From Poa pratensis (Eukaryota > Streptophyta > Magnoliopsida > Poales > Poaceae): a DNA stretch of 64,000 bases. The stretch is from the NCBI GenBank assembly GCA_947311845.1, contig CAMZMU010000069.1:7528629-7592628 (forward strand), read 5' to 3'. Made by a program: the position numbers and the translations under genes. Of the stretch, positions 1 through 11,447 are shown in pieces (position 1 is the first letter of the stretch; the number at the start of each line of letters is the position of its first letter). The notes below the pieces were generated by a model, which did no database searches, was not told the origin of the DNA, and was given only the letters and a program-made list of their open reading frames with translations.

Positions 1-1189
1 GACTGGTCTTCGTTCTTCCTCGAGTCAACGCGGCTCGGTACTACCGGGATCGGCCTGGTACTACCGCTGCGGTCTTTTTCGTCTGCAACGGGCAGATTCT
101 TGAGAGGACCTTTTTAAGAGGGTTTCTTCCCCAACGGTTCTCTCACCTCTTGAGCTCGCTTTTCCTCTCTCTCTCCTCCATTGTTGACCTTTGGAAAAGC
201 TTGCCTTCCTCTCAATCCCTCCCATGATTCTTGCATATCTTTGAGGGAATTTGAGAGGAGATCAAGATCTACATATACATCCAATCCATTCCTCCTCTAA
301 GTGAGGGGAACCTAGTAGATCGTGATCTTGAAGTTCCATTTGTTGAGTTCTTCCTTGTTCTTCCTCTCTTCTCCCCCCACAAGCATTAGTTGCTTTTGGT
401 GGGATTTGGGAGTGAAGGATTTGACCACTTCTAGTGGTCTTGCCTTTTTGCATCGGTTGCATCGGTTTGAGTTCTCCACGGTGATACGTGGAAATCGAAG
501 TTGAGAAGCTTGTTACTCTTGGGTACTTGGGGTGCCCTAGAGCTTGTCCTCTTGGGTACTTTGAGTGCCCTAGACAGTCATTGTTGATCTCGGAGTTTTG
601 GTAGCTCGCGGGATAGTTGGGAGCCTCCAATTAAGTTGTGGAGTCGCGCCCCAACCTTGTGATTCTTGTGGCTTTGGGAGCCACGGGAATTCGGTGAGAG
701 CCTCCAATTAAGTTGTGGAGTGTGCCTCATCCTTGTACGGGTTCGGTGACCACCCTCAAGTGTCCCATAGTGGTTCGTGGCACTCCGCATTGGTGGAGGC
801 ACGAAGGAGATTACGGTGTGCCATTTGACGGCTATTCGGGGATCACTTTGTGACTCCGCACCGCTCCAACGGAGACGTAGCTTCCATTGGGAAGTGAACT
901 TCGGGATAAATCATCGTCTCCAAGTGCCTCGGTATTTCTATACCCGAGCTTCTTTCTTATGCTATTTACTTTGTGATAGCCATCGAGCTTGAAGTAATAT
1001 ATCTTGCTATCACATATTTGCTTATCTTGTTTAGCATAAGTTATTGGTGCACATAGGTTAACCTAGCTTGTTTAGGTTTCGTGCTTGATAAATTAAACGC
1101 TTGTTTTATTCCGCATTTATTCAAGCCTAAACCACAAAGAATTTTAATCGCCTATTCACCCCCCTCTAGGCGACATCCGTGTCCTTCCA
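1..1189 (+). mobile_element. LTR-retrotransposon-derived terminal region, truncated by the window
   Basis: The stretch has no convincing gene. Its right end (about 1145-1189) carries a run reading CCTATTCACCCCCCTCTAGG, which in many grass LTR retrotransposons lies at the LTR/leader boundary, and it closes in CCTTCCA just before unrelated gene sequence. Inside are short direct repeats: a 24-base unit at 621-644 and again at 698-721, and a shorter one near 518 and 550. The short ORFs here look like chance. The other end lies outside the window, so family and orientation are inferred only. Confidence 0.45.
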
Positions 1190-1281
1190 CCTTTGCCCTG
1201 TGATCTACCTTTTCAATCTGTACATTTTCCGTAAGGTGATGATGACATGGCTATCCATGTTCAGCACCAAGTGATTTTGAG

Positions 1282-1500
1282 TTAATCTCAACCTGGTTTC
1301 ATCTTGTGGTGCTGGGCTGAACAATGCAGATAGCAGACCAAAGCTTATTGCTGGTTCACCAGAAGGAATTCCTGGTCATATTGATGGGAGGTTGCGAGAG
1401 GCGAAGATGAACCATCCAAAGGGATTTACGGTGGACGGTAGGGGCAACATTTACGTGGCTGATGCTATGAAAATGGTTGTAAGAAAGATCAGTGATACAG
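1282..1500 (+). pseudogene. Single exon of an NHL-repeat protein gene
   Basis: An open frame from about 1282 to 1500 encodes an NHL-type beta-propeller segment. Recognisable pieces are KLIAGSPEG, the central NHPKGFTVDGRGNIYVAD and the closing RKISDTG, as in plant NHL domain-containing proteins. A good splice donor (GTAAGC) starts at 1501, and the exon ends in phase 1. Upstream, an in-frame stop at 1278-1280 is followed by AG at 1280-1281, a plausible acceptor. No neighbouring NHL exon is seen: LTR-like DNA lies to the left and transposon pieces to the right. Sequence 1501-1771 is probably leftover intron. I take it as a stranded or captured exon. NHL propellers mediate protein interactions, but no function can be claimed for this fragment. 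Confidence 0.75.
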
Positions 1501-1771
1501 GTAAGCTAAAATGTCAAGTGGGGTATATGCACATGGTTTTGTCTGTTCCTTGAGCATCCTATGTATGCCTTTTGGCATTTGTTGGGTTTCTGCAGCATGC
1601 ATTAAGCACCTGGCACCTGCATAAATATGAAATTGAATCTGTTTGAACCTTTTTTGTGTTGAATACACTTGCTTTTTTGCCTAAATTTTGTGAGTTATAA
1701 TATTGTGAGACTTCGACTTATTTACATTGTTCTTTCCGTACAATTGTGGATTACATGTGTTGTCAAAAAAA

Positions 1772-1835
1772 AATCGCCGGTGCCACATCTTTTACTGTTC
1801 GCCCCCCCTCGTCTCAATTCCTGGCTCCGCCACTG
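1772..1835 (-). mobile_element. Short hAT-like element terminus
   Basis: Read on the minus strand the segment starts CAGTGGCGGAGCCAGG, a terminus common to plant DNA elements of hAT type. It abuts LINE coding sequence exactly at 1835/1836, so it probably inserted in the LINE. The other terminus is not found, and the left limit is a guess. Confidence 0.3.
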
Positions 1836-2106
1836 CTAGGAGGTAGTCCCACGACACTGAATCGAAGTACCGCGCAAAATCTAGTTTGAACAGCAGAGAG
1901 GCCTTCTTCGTCCTGTGCAGTGCGCGTGCGAGGTTGCGCAGAAACAGAAAACTGTCGTGCATGCATCTGGACTTGTCAAATGCGCTCTGCCCCTGCGCTA
2001 TCAGGTCGCCGACAATTGGTGCTAGGCGGTGAGCAAGCACCTTGGCGAAGAGCTTGGCGAGCGAGTGGATGAGGCTGATTCGGCGGTAGTCACCGATTGT
2101 TGTCGC
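1836..2106 (-). pseudogene. LINE (L1-type) reverse transcriptase fragment
   Basis: Minus-strand translation gives the front part of a non-LTR reverse transcriptase: a GDYR.ISLIHSLAKLFAKVLAHRL block followed by GQSAFDKSRCMHDSF and the first catalytic-aspartate region FKLDFARYFDSVSWDYLL. The YxDD block and everything after it are missing, because the coding similarity stops at 1836 where a hAT-like terminus begins. On the other side it stops at about 2106 where MULE terminal sequence begins. It is a remnant trapped between two later insertions. Confidence 0.8.
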
Positions 2107-3103
2107 GCAGTGTATTTTTTGTCAAATCTGGCCGTTTTCCCGGACTAACAACGTATCTGGCCCTTCCCGAGAACTAATTGCAAATCTGGGCCCTCAGATC
2201 GGCGCCATCTGCCTTGGCGCCGACATCGTGCAGGTCGGCGCCAGGGAAGCGACGCGCCGAGGTTAGCTGATGGGCCCCGGGGAAATCCTACGTGGCACAG
2301 TCGGCGCCAGAGGAATTGGCGCCGAACTCCTTGCGCTAACTGAACCCAGATCGAGCTATTCGGCGCCAGCCTCGATGGCGCCAACCTTTTAGGGTTATCA
2401 CACCTTTGACTTGCCCCGATCTGGATCCTAGCCCACTCCCGCGTTCAAAATTTCCCAACTCCCGCTCGTCCCCGCACCCGCCGCTGCCGATCGCCGCCGA
2501 TACCCTTTCCTCTCCCGCCGCCACCGGTCGCCGCCATCCCCGTCATCGCCTCCCATCGGAACAAGCGAAGCCGCCGCCTCCCACCGGAAGAACAGCAGCC
2601 GCCGCCTCCCACCGGCGTGGTCCTGTGTCCTTCTCCGTCGCCGGCGTGGGCCAAGGGCCCGTCGGCGTCCTCTCCTCCTCCGTGAAGGTATAATGCGCGC
2701 CCACCCGTCCCCCCCTCCTACCGCACTCATTCTTCTCCAATTTTTGAAATGAATATGTATTGCAATATTATTTGTCCATACGGTATACCCGTAAGAGTGT
2801 TTGTGAATTTTTTGGTACAATATTGTCTAGATTGGAGATAGAATGGATGACCGTATTAGAAATTTTGGTACCCGAATTTTGATTTGTGTTTCCGGTTGTT
2901 AATTGTGTCAATTGTGTGTAGAATAGATTTATTAGTTTGGAGAATAGATTTGTGAATTAAGTGGCAATGGTGGCAATGGAATGTGGAATCGATTTGTTCA
3001 TAGTAGTTATATTTATTGGTATCGAATTAATTTGTTATTGAGAGCTCTTTGTGTAGATAAATCATTATCTAATGGTAGAGGTATATTTTGTTTCCAATTA
3101 TAG
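2107..3103 (+). mobile_element. Left terminal and leader region of a Mutator-like element
   Basis: This non-coding region leads into the MULE transposase gene at 3104. From 2190 to 2390 it contains seven GGCGCC palindromes, mostly as TCGGCGCCA or TGGCGCCGA in both orientations. Positions 2400-2690 are GC-rich and open in several frames without recognisable protein, and 2700-3100 are AT-rich, probably a 5' untranslated or intron stretch. The LINE sequence breaks off at 2106, which I take as the outer edge. No matching right terminus remains, so the 9-bp duplication expected for MULEs cannot be tested. Confidence 0.5.
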
Positions 3104-3859
3104 ATGGCCTACACAAAGATTGTTCATGTTCATCACGGAGGCCGTGTTGTGTCCTCTAACCGCGGTGTTGAGTTTGTGGAGATGACGAGTAAAGTATTGT
3201 TCTTCCCGCATAGTCCAACTTTGCGTGAGCTTGTTGTGAAGATCGAAACGGCGTTAGGTTGGTTAGGCATTAGTGTTGGCTTGGAAGGAAGATACGATGC
3301 CGGTGGATGTAGGTCTTATACTCAGATGATACCCATTCGAGACAACGAAGGGTGGGAGTTGTACAAAGAGCTTGTTGACAACTCTGAAATCAAGTCAATT
3401 GTTGTCGTTGCCGTGAAGGTCGACATCACCAGTCGTACAGTAGTTCTCCTTGATTTGAACAAGCATCCAGCGGTTGTTAAAGAAAACAATGATGACCGTG
3501 GTGAGCATGATTCGGGTCCAAGCCAGCCTCCCTTGTGGGAGAAGGAGAGTGTTGACCATCAAGTTAAAGTGGAGTTGCTTAGGGAGCAGAAACTAAAGGG
3601 TGCAGCATGACCTGCAACTCGTGTTGTGTCCTCTAGTATGCCTTGTAGAGAAGAGATCATTGAGGAGAAACTCAATGTTGCACACTTGGAGGCGGTGAAT
3701 GACGAGTTTGTTGGTGTATCTCCAATCGACATTCCAGTACCACCGTTTGTACCTCAGGTGGCATCCTCTGAACTTGATGGAGACCCATATACTTTCGAAG
3801 ATCACAATCCCGAAGACGAGGGTTATGATCAGGCTTATGCGGCTGACTCTGATGAGGAT
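3104..3859 (+). pseudogene. MULE (MuDR-type) transposase, N-terminal part
   Basis: The frame starting at 3104 (MAYTKIVHVHHGGRVV) matches the N-terminal region typical of cereal MuDR-type transposases, with the usual HHGGR motif and a beta-grasp-like stretch up to about residue 110. One TGA at 3608-3610 interrupts it, and the same frame continues to 3859 with an acidic segment ending DSDED, so a C-to-T change in a CGA codon is the simplest explanation. At 3860 the gene is cut by an LTR retrotransposon. Coding resumes in the same frame after the insertion and its duplicated target, at 10426. The gene is dead through the stop, the insertion and a downstream frameshift. Confidence 0.85.
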
Positions 3860-5354
3860 TGATAACCCATAAGTATAGGGGGTCGCGTGTAGCCTTTTCG
3901 ATAAGTAAGAGTGTCGAACCCAACGAGGAGCTAAAGGTAGGATAAGTATTCTCTCAAGTTCTATCAACCACTGATACAACTCTACGCACACTAAACGTTT
4001 GCATTATCTAGGAAATAATACTAGACAATACGGGTATGAGAGGTAGTTTTGCAAGATAATAAATACAAGAAAGTAAATGTTAGTGCTGCAGCAATAAAAT
4101 ACACTAAGTAACCATATACTAACAGTACCATGAGTGTGGAAAAGTGGTGGTAATTGTGGTGGCTTTGTCCAAGATTAATTAGTGAAGGTACTTGGTTCAT
4201 TGTCTTCGATGCAGTTTTCTATGTGGGAGAGGCTAAATATACATGCACTCCACTACTTGGGATTACAAGTACTATATGATTGGATTGTTAGAAAGCATCC
4301 GCAAATACTAACAATGCATTAAGGTTTCCCCAACCATAGCCTTAAGTTCAAGGTCCTCTTACTCCCATACGTGCAACTAATCGGTTCGCGTTCTCAGGTT
4401 TCTGTCACTCCGGCAGAACTTCCCCCGCTTCGTTACAAATACTACCAACCCTAGGGTGTTTGATCCATGCGCGCACAAATATAATGGACACCAAAGGACA
4501 GCACCATATAGACATACAACTCTAATGAACCTCATGCATTCAATTAAGCAATCAAAAGACAAATAAACTACGGAAACATGATGTAAATCATAGGATAAAT
4601 ATTATAGCATCAAACACCATGTTTACATAGGACGGTACAGAGGTTTGTGGGAGGATGAACCACTGAATACAAGGAGGAGATGGTGATGGAGATGGCGGTG
4701 AAGACGGCGGAGAGGGGCAGCGCGGCGGCGCAGGGCGGCGGCGGCGCCGGCGGTGCGGGGAACTCCTTTCCCCGCCGCCGGCAAGCTTGGGGAGCGCCGC
4801 CCCTTAGCCTCCCTCCTTCATGGCTTCTTGGGAGCCCTCCCCCATGGAGATGGGATCCATGGGGGAGGCAAAAACGTGGCTTTTGGTGGCTGAAATTCGT
4901 GGGTGGAGGAGTCCTCCACGAATTAGGTTTCCTCCCTTTATATATCTTCTCGGATTTCCGTCACCCCTTTTAGGGTTCCACCAAAACGGGCCTACAGGCC
5001 GCGTCCGAACTCCGATTGGGCTGATCTCGGGCTTAAAATCTTCGTATGGAAAATTGTGACAACTTTCGTAACAGCCAGGTCTCCATATAACGTCATCTTC
5101 GAGGGTCAAACTGGCAATCTTCGTAAAAAGTTCTCAGACAGATTTCAGGAAAGTCCCAATTCGACTCCAACAAGGTTTCCTCTTGTATTCTTGATAATTT
5201 CTACACATCAAAGAGTAAAACAAGAACATTGTGCACTTTTGCAACTATTAGTAGGTTAGTCCAAATAAATAATAAACTTAATATAAAACAAGTGCTAAAA
5301 GCATAAAAATGGCATGAAACAATCAAAAATTATAGATACGTTTTGGACGTATCA
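3860..5354 (-). repeat. 3' LTR of the 3860-10420 element
   Basis: The LTR begins at the TG of TGATAACCC at 3860 and ends at ATCA, 5354. Its short ORFs recur in the other LTR (the 61-residue one at 4377-4562 returns at 9458-9643), so they are copies of a repeat and not genes. Confidence 0.92.
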
Positions 5355-8300
5355 ACATCCCCAAGCTTAATTCCTGCTCGTCCTCGAGTAGGTAAATGAT
5401 AACAAAATAATTTTTGATTGTAAATGCTATGATCAGGTCTTTAACAATTGCATGATGTATGGATAATAAAACTTAGCAATCATGTTTCCTAATGAAAAGT
5501 ATCAACGAACTAAGAGCTTATAACATGAAATTTATAAACATCAACAAGATTGTAATGACCATAATAAAGCATGATAGAGTGGTATCTCGCTTGCCCTTAA
5601 TTGTGGAGCAAAACATAAATGCCAAGGCACCTCTGAAGTTCAAGTGAAGACTAGATATAGAGATATCAAAGATAAAAGCATCATGGTTATACCTCAATTA
5701 ATCGTATTCTGGGACAAGCACATTACACTAAGAACGACAGCTATGCTCTCGAAGAAGTGCTCAAAGAAAGGATGGTGACTCAACATAAAAATAAAAGATT
5801 GGCCCTTCGCAGAGGGAAGCAGGGATTAACACGTGCTAGAGCTTTTTTTTTAAAAACAGAGGTAAAAATGTTTTGAGAGGTGTTTGTTAATTGTCAACGA
5901 ATGGTAGCGGGTGAGAACAGTATTCTACCTGTCAAACGGACTTTTAAGAGCGGCTCCCATGAAGGACGTTATTTCTACCAGCAAGGCAGATCATCCCTCT
6001 TTCTCTTTGGTTTACACACATTCAGGTATTTCACTGTTTGTCATTGCTTACTGATGAATCAGGGCAAAAGTGTGAAGAGAATTAATTGGTTAAAGTTGTA
6101 ATTAATTGGGACTGGGCACCCCGTTGCCAGCTCTTTTTGCAAGTTATTGGATAAGCGGATGTATATGCCACTAGTCCAGGTGTAAAAGTCCATTTGACAA
6201 ATAGAATAAAGAATAACCACACTAATTCCTCATGAGCTAGTAAACATTGACACAAAAAGAGAAATATTTTGAAGGTTTTAAAGGTAGCACATGCAAATTT
6301 ACTTGGAATGGCTTGAAATACCATGCATAGGAATTTTTTGGTGGACTCTTTGGGATAACTTGGTTTTAAGGATTTGGATGCACGAGCAGCATTCCCGCTC
6401 AGTACAAGTGAAGGCTAGCAATAGACTGGGAAGCGACAACCACGAGAGCGATAACGGTCATAATCATGCTTGCGACAAAATAAAATTAACGGAGGCATAA
6501 AAACGATACTAAAACTCTGAGGCAAAATAGATCATCAAGGCTTAATTGACTTTTATTTTTCAGTCATAACATGTGTGAGCATGTGCCAAGTCGATTCAAG
6601 TGAATTATTCAGAGGAGGATACCACAATACCATACCATCTTATGAACAGGACAATGCATGTTGATATCAAAATAACATAATATGCACTATTAGCTAGTTG
6701 AGACTAACCATAAGAAAACATAAACTACTAAACAGTATTATTCACACATCATTTTTAAGTTTCAACAAGTAATCCATTAACCAAGTAAACATTGAAAACA
6801 GAGGATAAATAAAATATGTGACGATCCACTTATTAATGTAACTGGTGTTTGATGCTAAGATAAATAGATAATAAAATACAGCCGCTTCAAGTTTAGTTAA
6901 GTTCCTATGTTGCTCAAAAAACAAAGTTTAAAGGTTTGCAAACCGTGGGGTTATTGATGAAGAGGGATGCGGGGACATCCCCAAGCTTATGACTTTGGTA
7001 ATTCTTCAATATTCCATAGTTTGGTGTTCCTTCATTCTCTGTGAAAAAACTTCAACACAAAAACTTTCCCATTCTTTTCTGCGGTTAGACATTAGTACAA
7101 TAGATAATATTTCCCAAGTGCTACTATTAAACCAAATAAAATTTTGTTTTTAAGTTACAGAAAGGTTGCTTAAATGGCCAACTTATAAATGAAAGGTAAG
7201 AACCATTAAAAATCAAATGAAAACGAAAAGAGGCCACTCTTGCAACAAAAGTCAGAATCTGTCCAGAAAAACAGCAGCTGGAAAACGCAATTTTTAGGTG
7301 CACTTAAACATGCCCGAAATTTTAGCCAATTTTTGTACATGCAGAGGATTAGGTGCTACAACATCAGTAATTTTTCGTGATTTTTAGAGCTTCCAGTAAA
7401 ATATGAAAAATCGCGCAATAAGCAGTAGATACCGAAAACAGAAAATCACTTTTTACATATGTATCAACTAAGCTAAATGGATAAAACTTGGTACTTTATT
7501 TTTGATAAACTAAGAAACCAGAGGCTAAGCAAGACCTAAACATGCTAGCTACAGCAAGGAAAACTCTAAATAAAAATCAAAAGTAAAACCCAAATAAAAT
7601 TAAAATAAAGAACCAAACAAAGAAGCAAAACAAAAGAAAATATTTTTGTTATTTTGAATTTATAAGTGAAAGTAAAGAAGCAATCGAAACCAAATAAGGA
7701 GCCTAATAAAACTAAAGAAGGTAAAACCAAGACATATAAAAGCAATTATAATACAAGTTAAGACAATACATATCATGTGGACGGGTAATATAGAGTATGA
7801 ACGAGACAACCTCATGTTAGTTGATGAATAGGGGGATGACTCGGGCATCCCCAAGCTTAGATGATTGTATCTTCTTGAATATGTTCTTGGGATGCACCTA
7901 CACATCCCCAAGCTTGAGCTCTTGCGTCTTCTTATTCATCTCATATCACCATATTGATTAGATCTTATAAGCTACATCCACATAAAACTTCACAAAACTC
8001 ATTAGTAGGGTTAGTACTCATTAAATAAAATCCACTCATGTTCAAGCATTGACAAGTTTTATAATTTTTACTCAACATTAGCCACTGTATATACTAAGGT
8101 GTTCATGATTTCCGTTGTCCGTCGAAAAACTAATGAAACTAACAACACCAAGTACAATATTGAATAAACAAAGAAATCTGTCAAAACTGAACAGTCCGTA
8201 AAGATGGCATTCAACGAGATAGTTAAGTAGCTCAAATCGAAAAACTTTAGTCTAATGAAAGAAAGATAATAATCTCAGGTTTATGCACAAAAATTTTCAA

Positions 8301-8942
8301 GTCAAAATACTATTCTGAGATTTATCACGATTTTATTTACAGAGAAGCACAAAATCTGTCTAAACAGAACAGTCAGTAAAGATCGAATTTTTCGACCTAT
8401 CTACGTACCTTAAATCAGAAAAAGTTAGTCTAATGAAAGAAAGCTAATAAGCATCACTTTGCACTCAAGAAATTTCAGATCAAGATCACGTTCTGGTGAT
8501 TTTAAACATTTAATACGGTGGAGCACAGAAAATCTGTTTCTGGACAGCAAAGTAAAACTATCAACTTTCAATTAACTAAAGACTATAATTAGCATTTTAT
8601 TTTTATGTACAGAGGTATATACACAATATTTACAATATTTACATGTTTTTAATGAAAAGCTTCCATGGAAAGATTTGTTTTGGTTTCATAGGCATGAACA
8701 CAAGTGTTCAAGGTCGACCCCCATTTAACCATTACTCATCTTTCCAATCACTTTTCTTTTTGAAAACGTTTTTAGATAACAACTACACCTAATTTTTTTT
8801 GTAATTCGCATTCCCTATCCATAGTAAGATAAAGAACAACTTAATACTGAAAATAAAAACTACTTAGAGATAAAGCAAACAAGTGCACACAAGAACATTA
8901 ACCTACGCTATGGCTCCCCGGCAACGGCGCCAGAAAAGGTCT
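5355..8942 (-). mobile_element. Internal region of the 3860-10420 element, no coding capacity
   Basis: The region is AT-rich with no ORF resembling a retroelement protein. It has two visible structures. A CATCCCCAAGCTT motif (minus strand AAGCTTGGGGATG), identical to the polypurine tract at the LTR edge, occurs at 5355, 6975, 7845 and 7902. An imperfect tandem array lies at about 8165-8560, with three units of roughly 180 bp each starting near an AATCTGT sequence (8168, 8352, 8530). Confidence 0.8.
8914..8932 (-). promoter_or_regulatory. Primer-binding site for tRNA-Asp
   Basis: The plus strand reads CTCCCCGGCAACGGCGCCA. Apart from the first bases, this is the 3' end including CCA of plant tRNA-Asp(GTC) as I know it. 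The minus strand is therefore the primer-binding site, ten bases inside the LTR edge at 8943. No tRNA body surrounds it, so it is not a tRNA gene. Confidence 0.88.
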
Positions 8943-10420
8943 TGATAACCCACAAGTATAGGGGATCGCGTGTAGCCTTTTCGATAAGTAAGAGTGTCGA
9001 ACCCAACGAGGAGCTAAAGGTAGGATAAGTATTCTCTCAAGTTCTATCAACCACTGATACAACTCTACGCACACTAAACGTTTGCATTATCTAGAAATAA
9101 AACTACTAGCAATACGGGTATGAGAGTAGTTTTGCAAGATAATAAATACAAGAAAGTAAATGTTAGTGCTGCAGCAATAAAATACACTAAGTAACCATAT
9201 ACTAACAGTACCATGAGTGTGGAAAAGTGGTGGTAATTGTGGTGGCTTTGTCCAAGATTAATTAGTGAAGGTACTTGGTTCATTGTCTTCGATGCAGTTT
9301 TCTATGTGGGAGAGGCTAAATATACATGCACTCCACTACTTGGGATTACAAGTACTATATGATTGGATTGTTAAAGCATCCGCAAATACTAACAATGCAT
9401 TAAGGTTTCCCCAACCATAGCCTTAAGTTCAAGGTCCTCTTACTCCCATACGTGCAACTAATCGGTTCGCGTTCTCAGGTTTCTGTCACTCCGGCAGAAC
9501 TTCCCCCGCTTCGTTACAAATACTACCAACCCTAGGGTGTTTGATCCATGCGCGCACAAATATAATGGACACCAAAGGACAGCACCATATAGACATACAA
9601 CTCTAATGAACCTCATGCATTCAATTAAGCAATCAAAAGACAAATAAACTACGGAAACATGATGTAAATCATAGGATAAATATTATAGCATCAAACACCA
9701 TGTTTACATAGGACGGTACAGAGGTTTGTGGGAGGATGAACCACTGAATACAAGGAGGAGATGGTGATGGAGATGGCGGTGAAGACGGCGGAGAGGGGCA
9801 GCGCGGCGGCGCCGGCGGTGCGGGGAACTCCTTTCCCCGCCGCCGGCAAGCTTGGGGAGCGCCGCCCCTTAGCCTCCCTCCTTCATGGCTTCTTGGGAGC
9901 CCTCCCCCATGGAGATGGGATCCATGGGGGAGGCAAAAACGTGGCTTTTGGTGGCTGAAATTCGTGGGTGGAGGAGTCCTCCACGAATTAGGTTTCCTCC
10001 CTTTATATATCTTCTCGGATTTCCGTCACCCCCTTTTAGGGTTCCACCAAAACGGGCCTACAGGCCGCGTCCGAACTCCGATTGGGCTGATCTCGGGCTT
10101 AAAATCTTCGTATGGAAAATTGTGACAACTTTCGTAACAGCCAGGTCTCCATATAACGTCATCTTCGAGGGTCAAACTGGCAATCTTCGTAAAAAGTTCT
10201 CAGACAGATTTCAGGAAAGTCCCAATTCGACTCCAACAAGGTTTCCTCTTGTATTCTTGATAATTTCTACACATCAAAGAGTAAAACAAGAACATTGTGC
10301 ACTTTTGCAACTATTAGTAGGTTAGTCCAAATAAATAATAAACTTAATATAAAACAAGTGCTAAAAGCATAAAAATGGCATGAAACAATCAAAAATTATA
10401 GATACGTTTTGGACGTATCA
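8943..10420 (-). repeat. 5' LTR of the 3860-10420 element
   Basis: This LTR runs from TGATAACCC at 8943 to GGACGTATCA at 10420 and matches 3860-5354 nearly throughout. It carries the shorter GCG-rich stretch near 9810. The primer-binding site lies on its left, making it the 5' LTR of a minus-strand element. Confidence 0.92.
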
Positions 10421-10425
10421 AGAAT

Positions 10426-11447
10426 CGTGAGGAGCCCCAGTGGTCCGTGGACGAGACAGATGCCTTCGTCAAGGTATGGGGCAGACATCCTAGTATTCAT
10501 GAGTTCAAGGATGTTAGGGAGGCTCACCTAGCCGTTTCCGACTCGAACCTGCGGGAATATGGCCCAGAGCCTCCTAAACCCATCATCCAGGATGGGGATG
10601 GAGAAATCCAACGACCTAGGGCAAGGCCTTTGATATATGCGGGTCTAAAATTCAAGGGTATATTGGAGATGCAGATCTGGCTGCAGGAGTACGCCGTTAG
10701 GCATCATCGGCAGTACATTGTGTTCAAGTCTAACCAGAAAGAGCGATATGTTGTGATGTGCGAGGACAAAAGGTGTGAGTGGAAGGTGAGAGCAAGGAAG
10801 ACTCCTCAAGGTTGGTGGAAGATAAGTAGCTACGATGGCCCACACACATGCGGCGACAAGGTCCTTGCCAACAAGGTCCCTGGCGAGAAGGTTGTCCGGC
10901 GCACACACCGGCAACTGACATCTACTTTTATTGCTCACCGGTGCGCCGAAGCCATCAAAGCTACGCATACCCTCTCGGCGGCCTCTTTGATGAAGTTTAT
11001 ACATCTCATCTTTGATTATCGTGTCACGTATGGCAAGGCGTGGAGAGCTAAGCAGATGGCTATGAAGATGGCCTACTGGGATTGGGAGGAAGCCTATGGA
11101 AGGCTACCAAACATGTTGGCGGCTATGGCCCATCGCAACCCTGGAATGACAAACGTTGTGCAACCGCATCCAACTTATACTCGCACGGTTGAAGACGTAA
11201 AATACCCAGTGTTTGGACGAGCGTTTTGGTGCTTCCGCCCTTGTGTCGAAGCATTCAAACATTGTCGTCCATTTCTTTTCGTGGACGGCACCTTTTTGAC
11301 AGGGAAGTTTAAGGGCACCCTTCTTGTTGCTATCTCTTGCGACGCAGACAACCGTTTGGTCTGCTTGCCTTTGCTTTGGTCACGGGGGAGAACACGAACA
11401 ACTGGAGTTGGTTCATGCACTTGTTGAGGACTAAGGTAGTCGGGCAT
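10426..11447 (+). pseudogene. MULE (MuDR-type) transposase, middle part
   Basis: Coding resumes at 10426 (REEPQWSVDE) in the frame left at 3859. It shows the MuDR DNA-binding domain with its cysteine/histidine pattern (CEDKRCEWKVRA then DGPHTCG, about residues 100-140 of this block). Then come FDYRVTYGKAWRAKQMA and the first acidic catalytic block FLFVDGTFLTGKFKG. A frameshift near 11360 moves the protein to another frame (FALVTGENTNNWSWF...RTKVVGHG), and similarity ends abruptly near 11447. The last catalytic glutamate and the zinc-knuckle tail are missing. Confidence 0.88.

Larger units (their letters stand above)
3860..10420 (-). mobile_element. Non-autonomous LTR retrotransposon, tRNA-Asp primed
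   Basis: Two LTRs of 1495 and 1478 bp bracket 3588 bp of internal DNA. On the minus strand the element starts TGATACGTCC and ends GGGTTATCA. Flanking pentamers are AGGAT (3855-3859) and AGAAT (10421-10425), a target duplication with one difference. Orientation is set by a primer-binding site complementary to the 3' end of tRNA-Asp at 8914-8932 and a purine-rich tract beside the left LTR at 5355-5370. No gag, protease, RT or integrase frame is visible on either strand, so it must have been mobilised in trans. The LTRs are nearly identical apart from a few substitutions, small indels and one roughly 16-bp length change in a GCG-rich stretch. It sits inside the MULE transposase gene. Confidence 0.9.

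Noticed and set aside
2406..2820. Several overlapping ORFs on both strands
   Set aside because: GC-rich low-complexity sequence in a MULE leader; Pro/Arg/Ala runs with no domain.
8911..8935. Perfect match to the 3' end of tRNA-Asp, taken at first for a tRNA gene
   Set aside because: Only the acceptor 3' end is present and it lies ten bases from an LTR, so it is a primer-binding site.
4377..9643. Identical 61-codon minus-strand ORFs at 4377-4562 and 9458-9643
   Set aside because: They are the same place in the two LTRs and resemble no protein.
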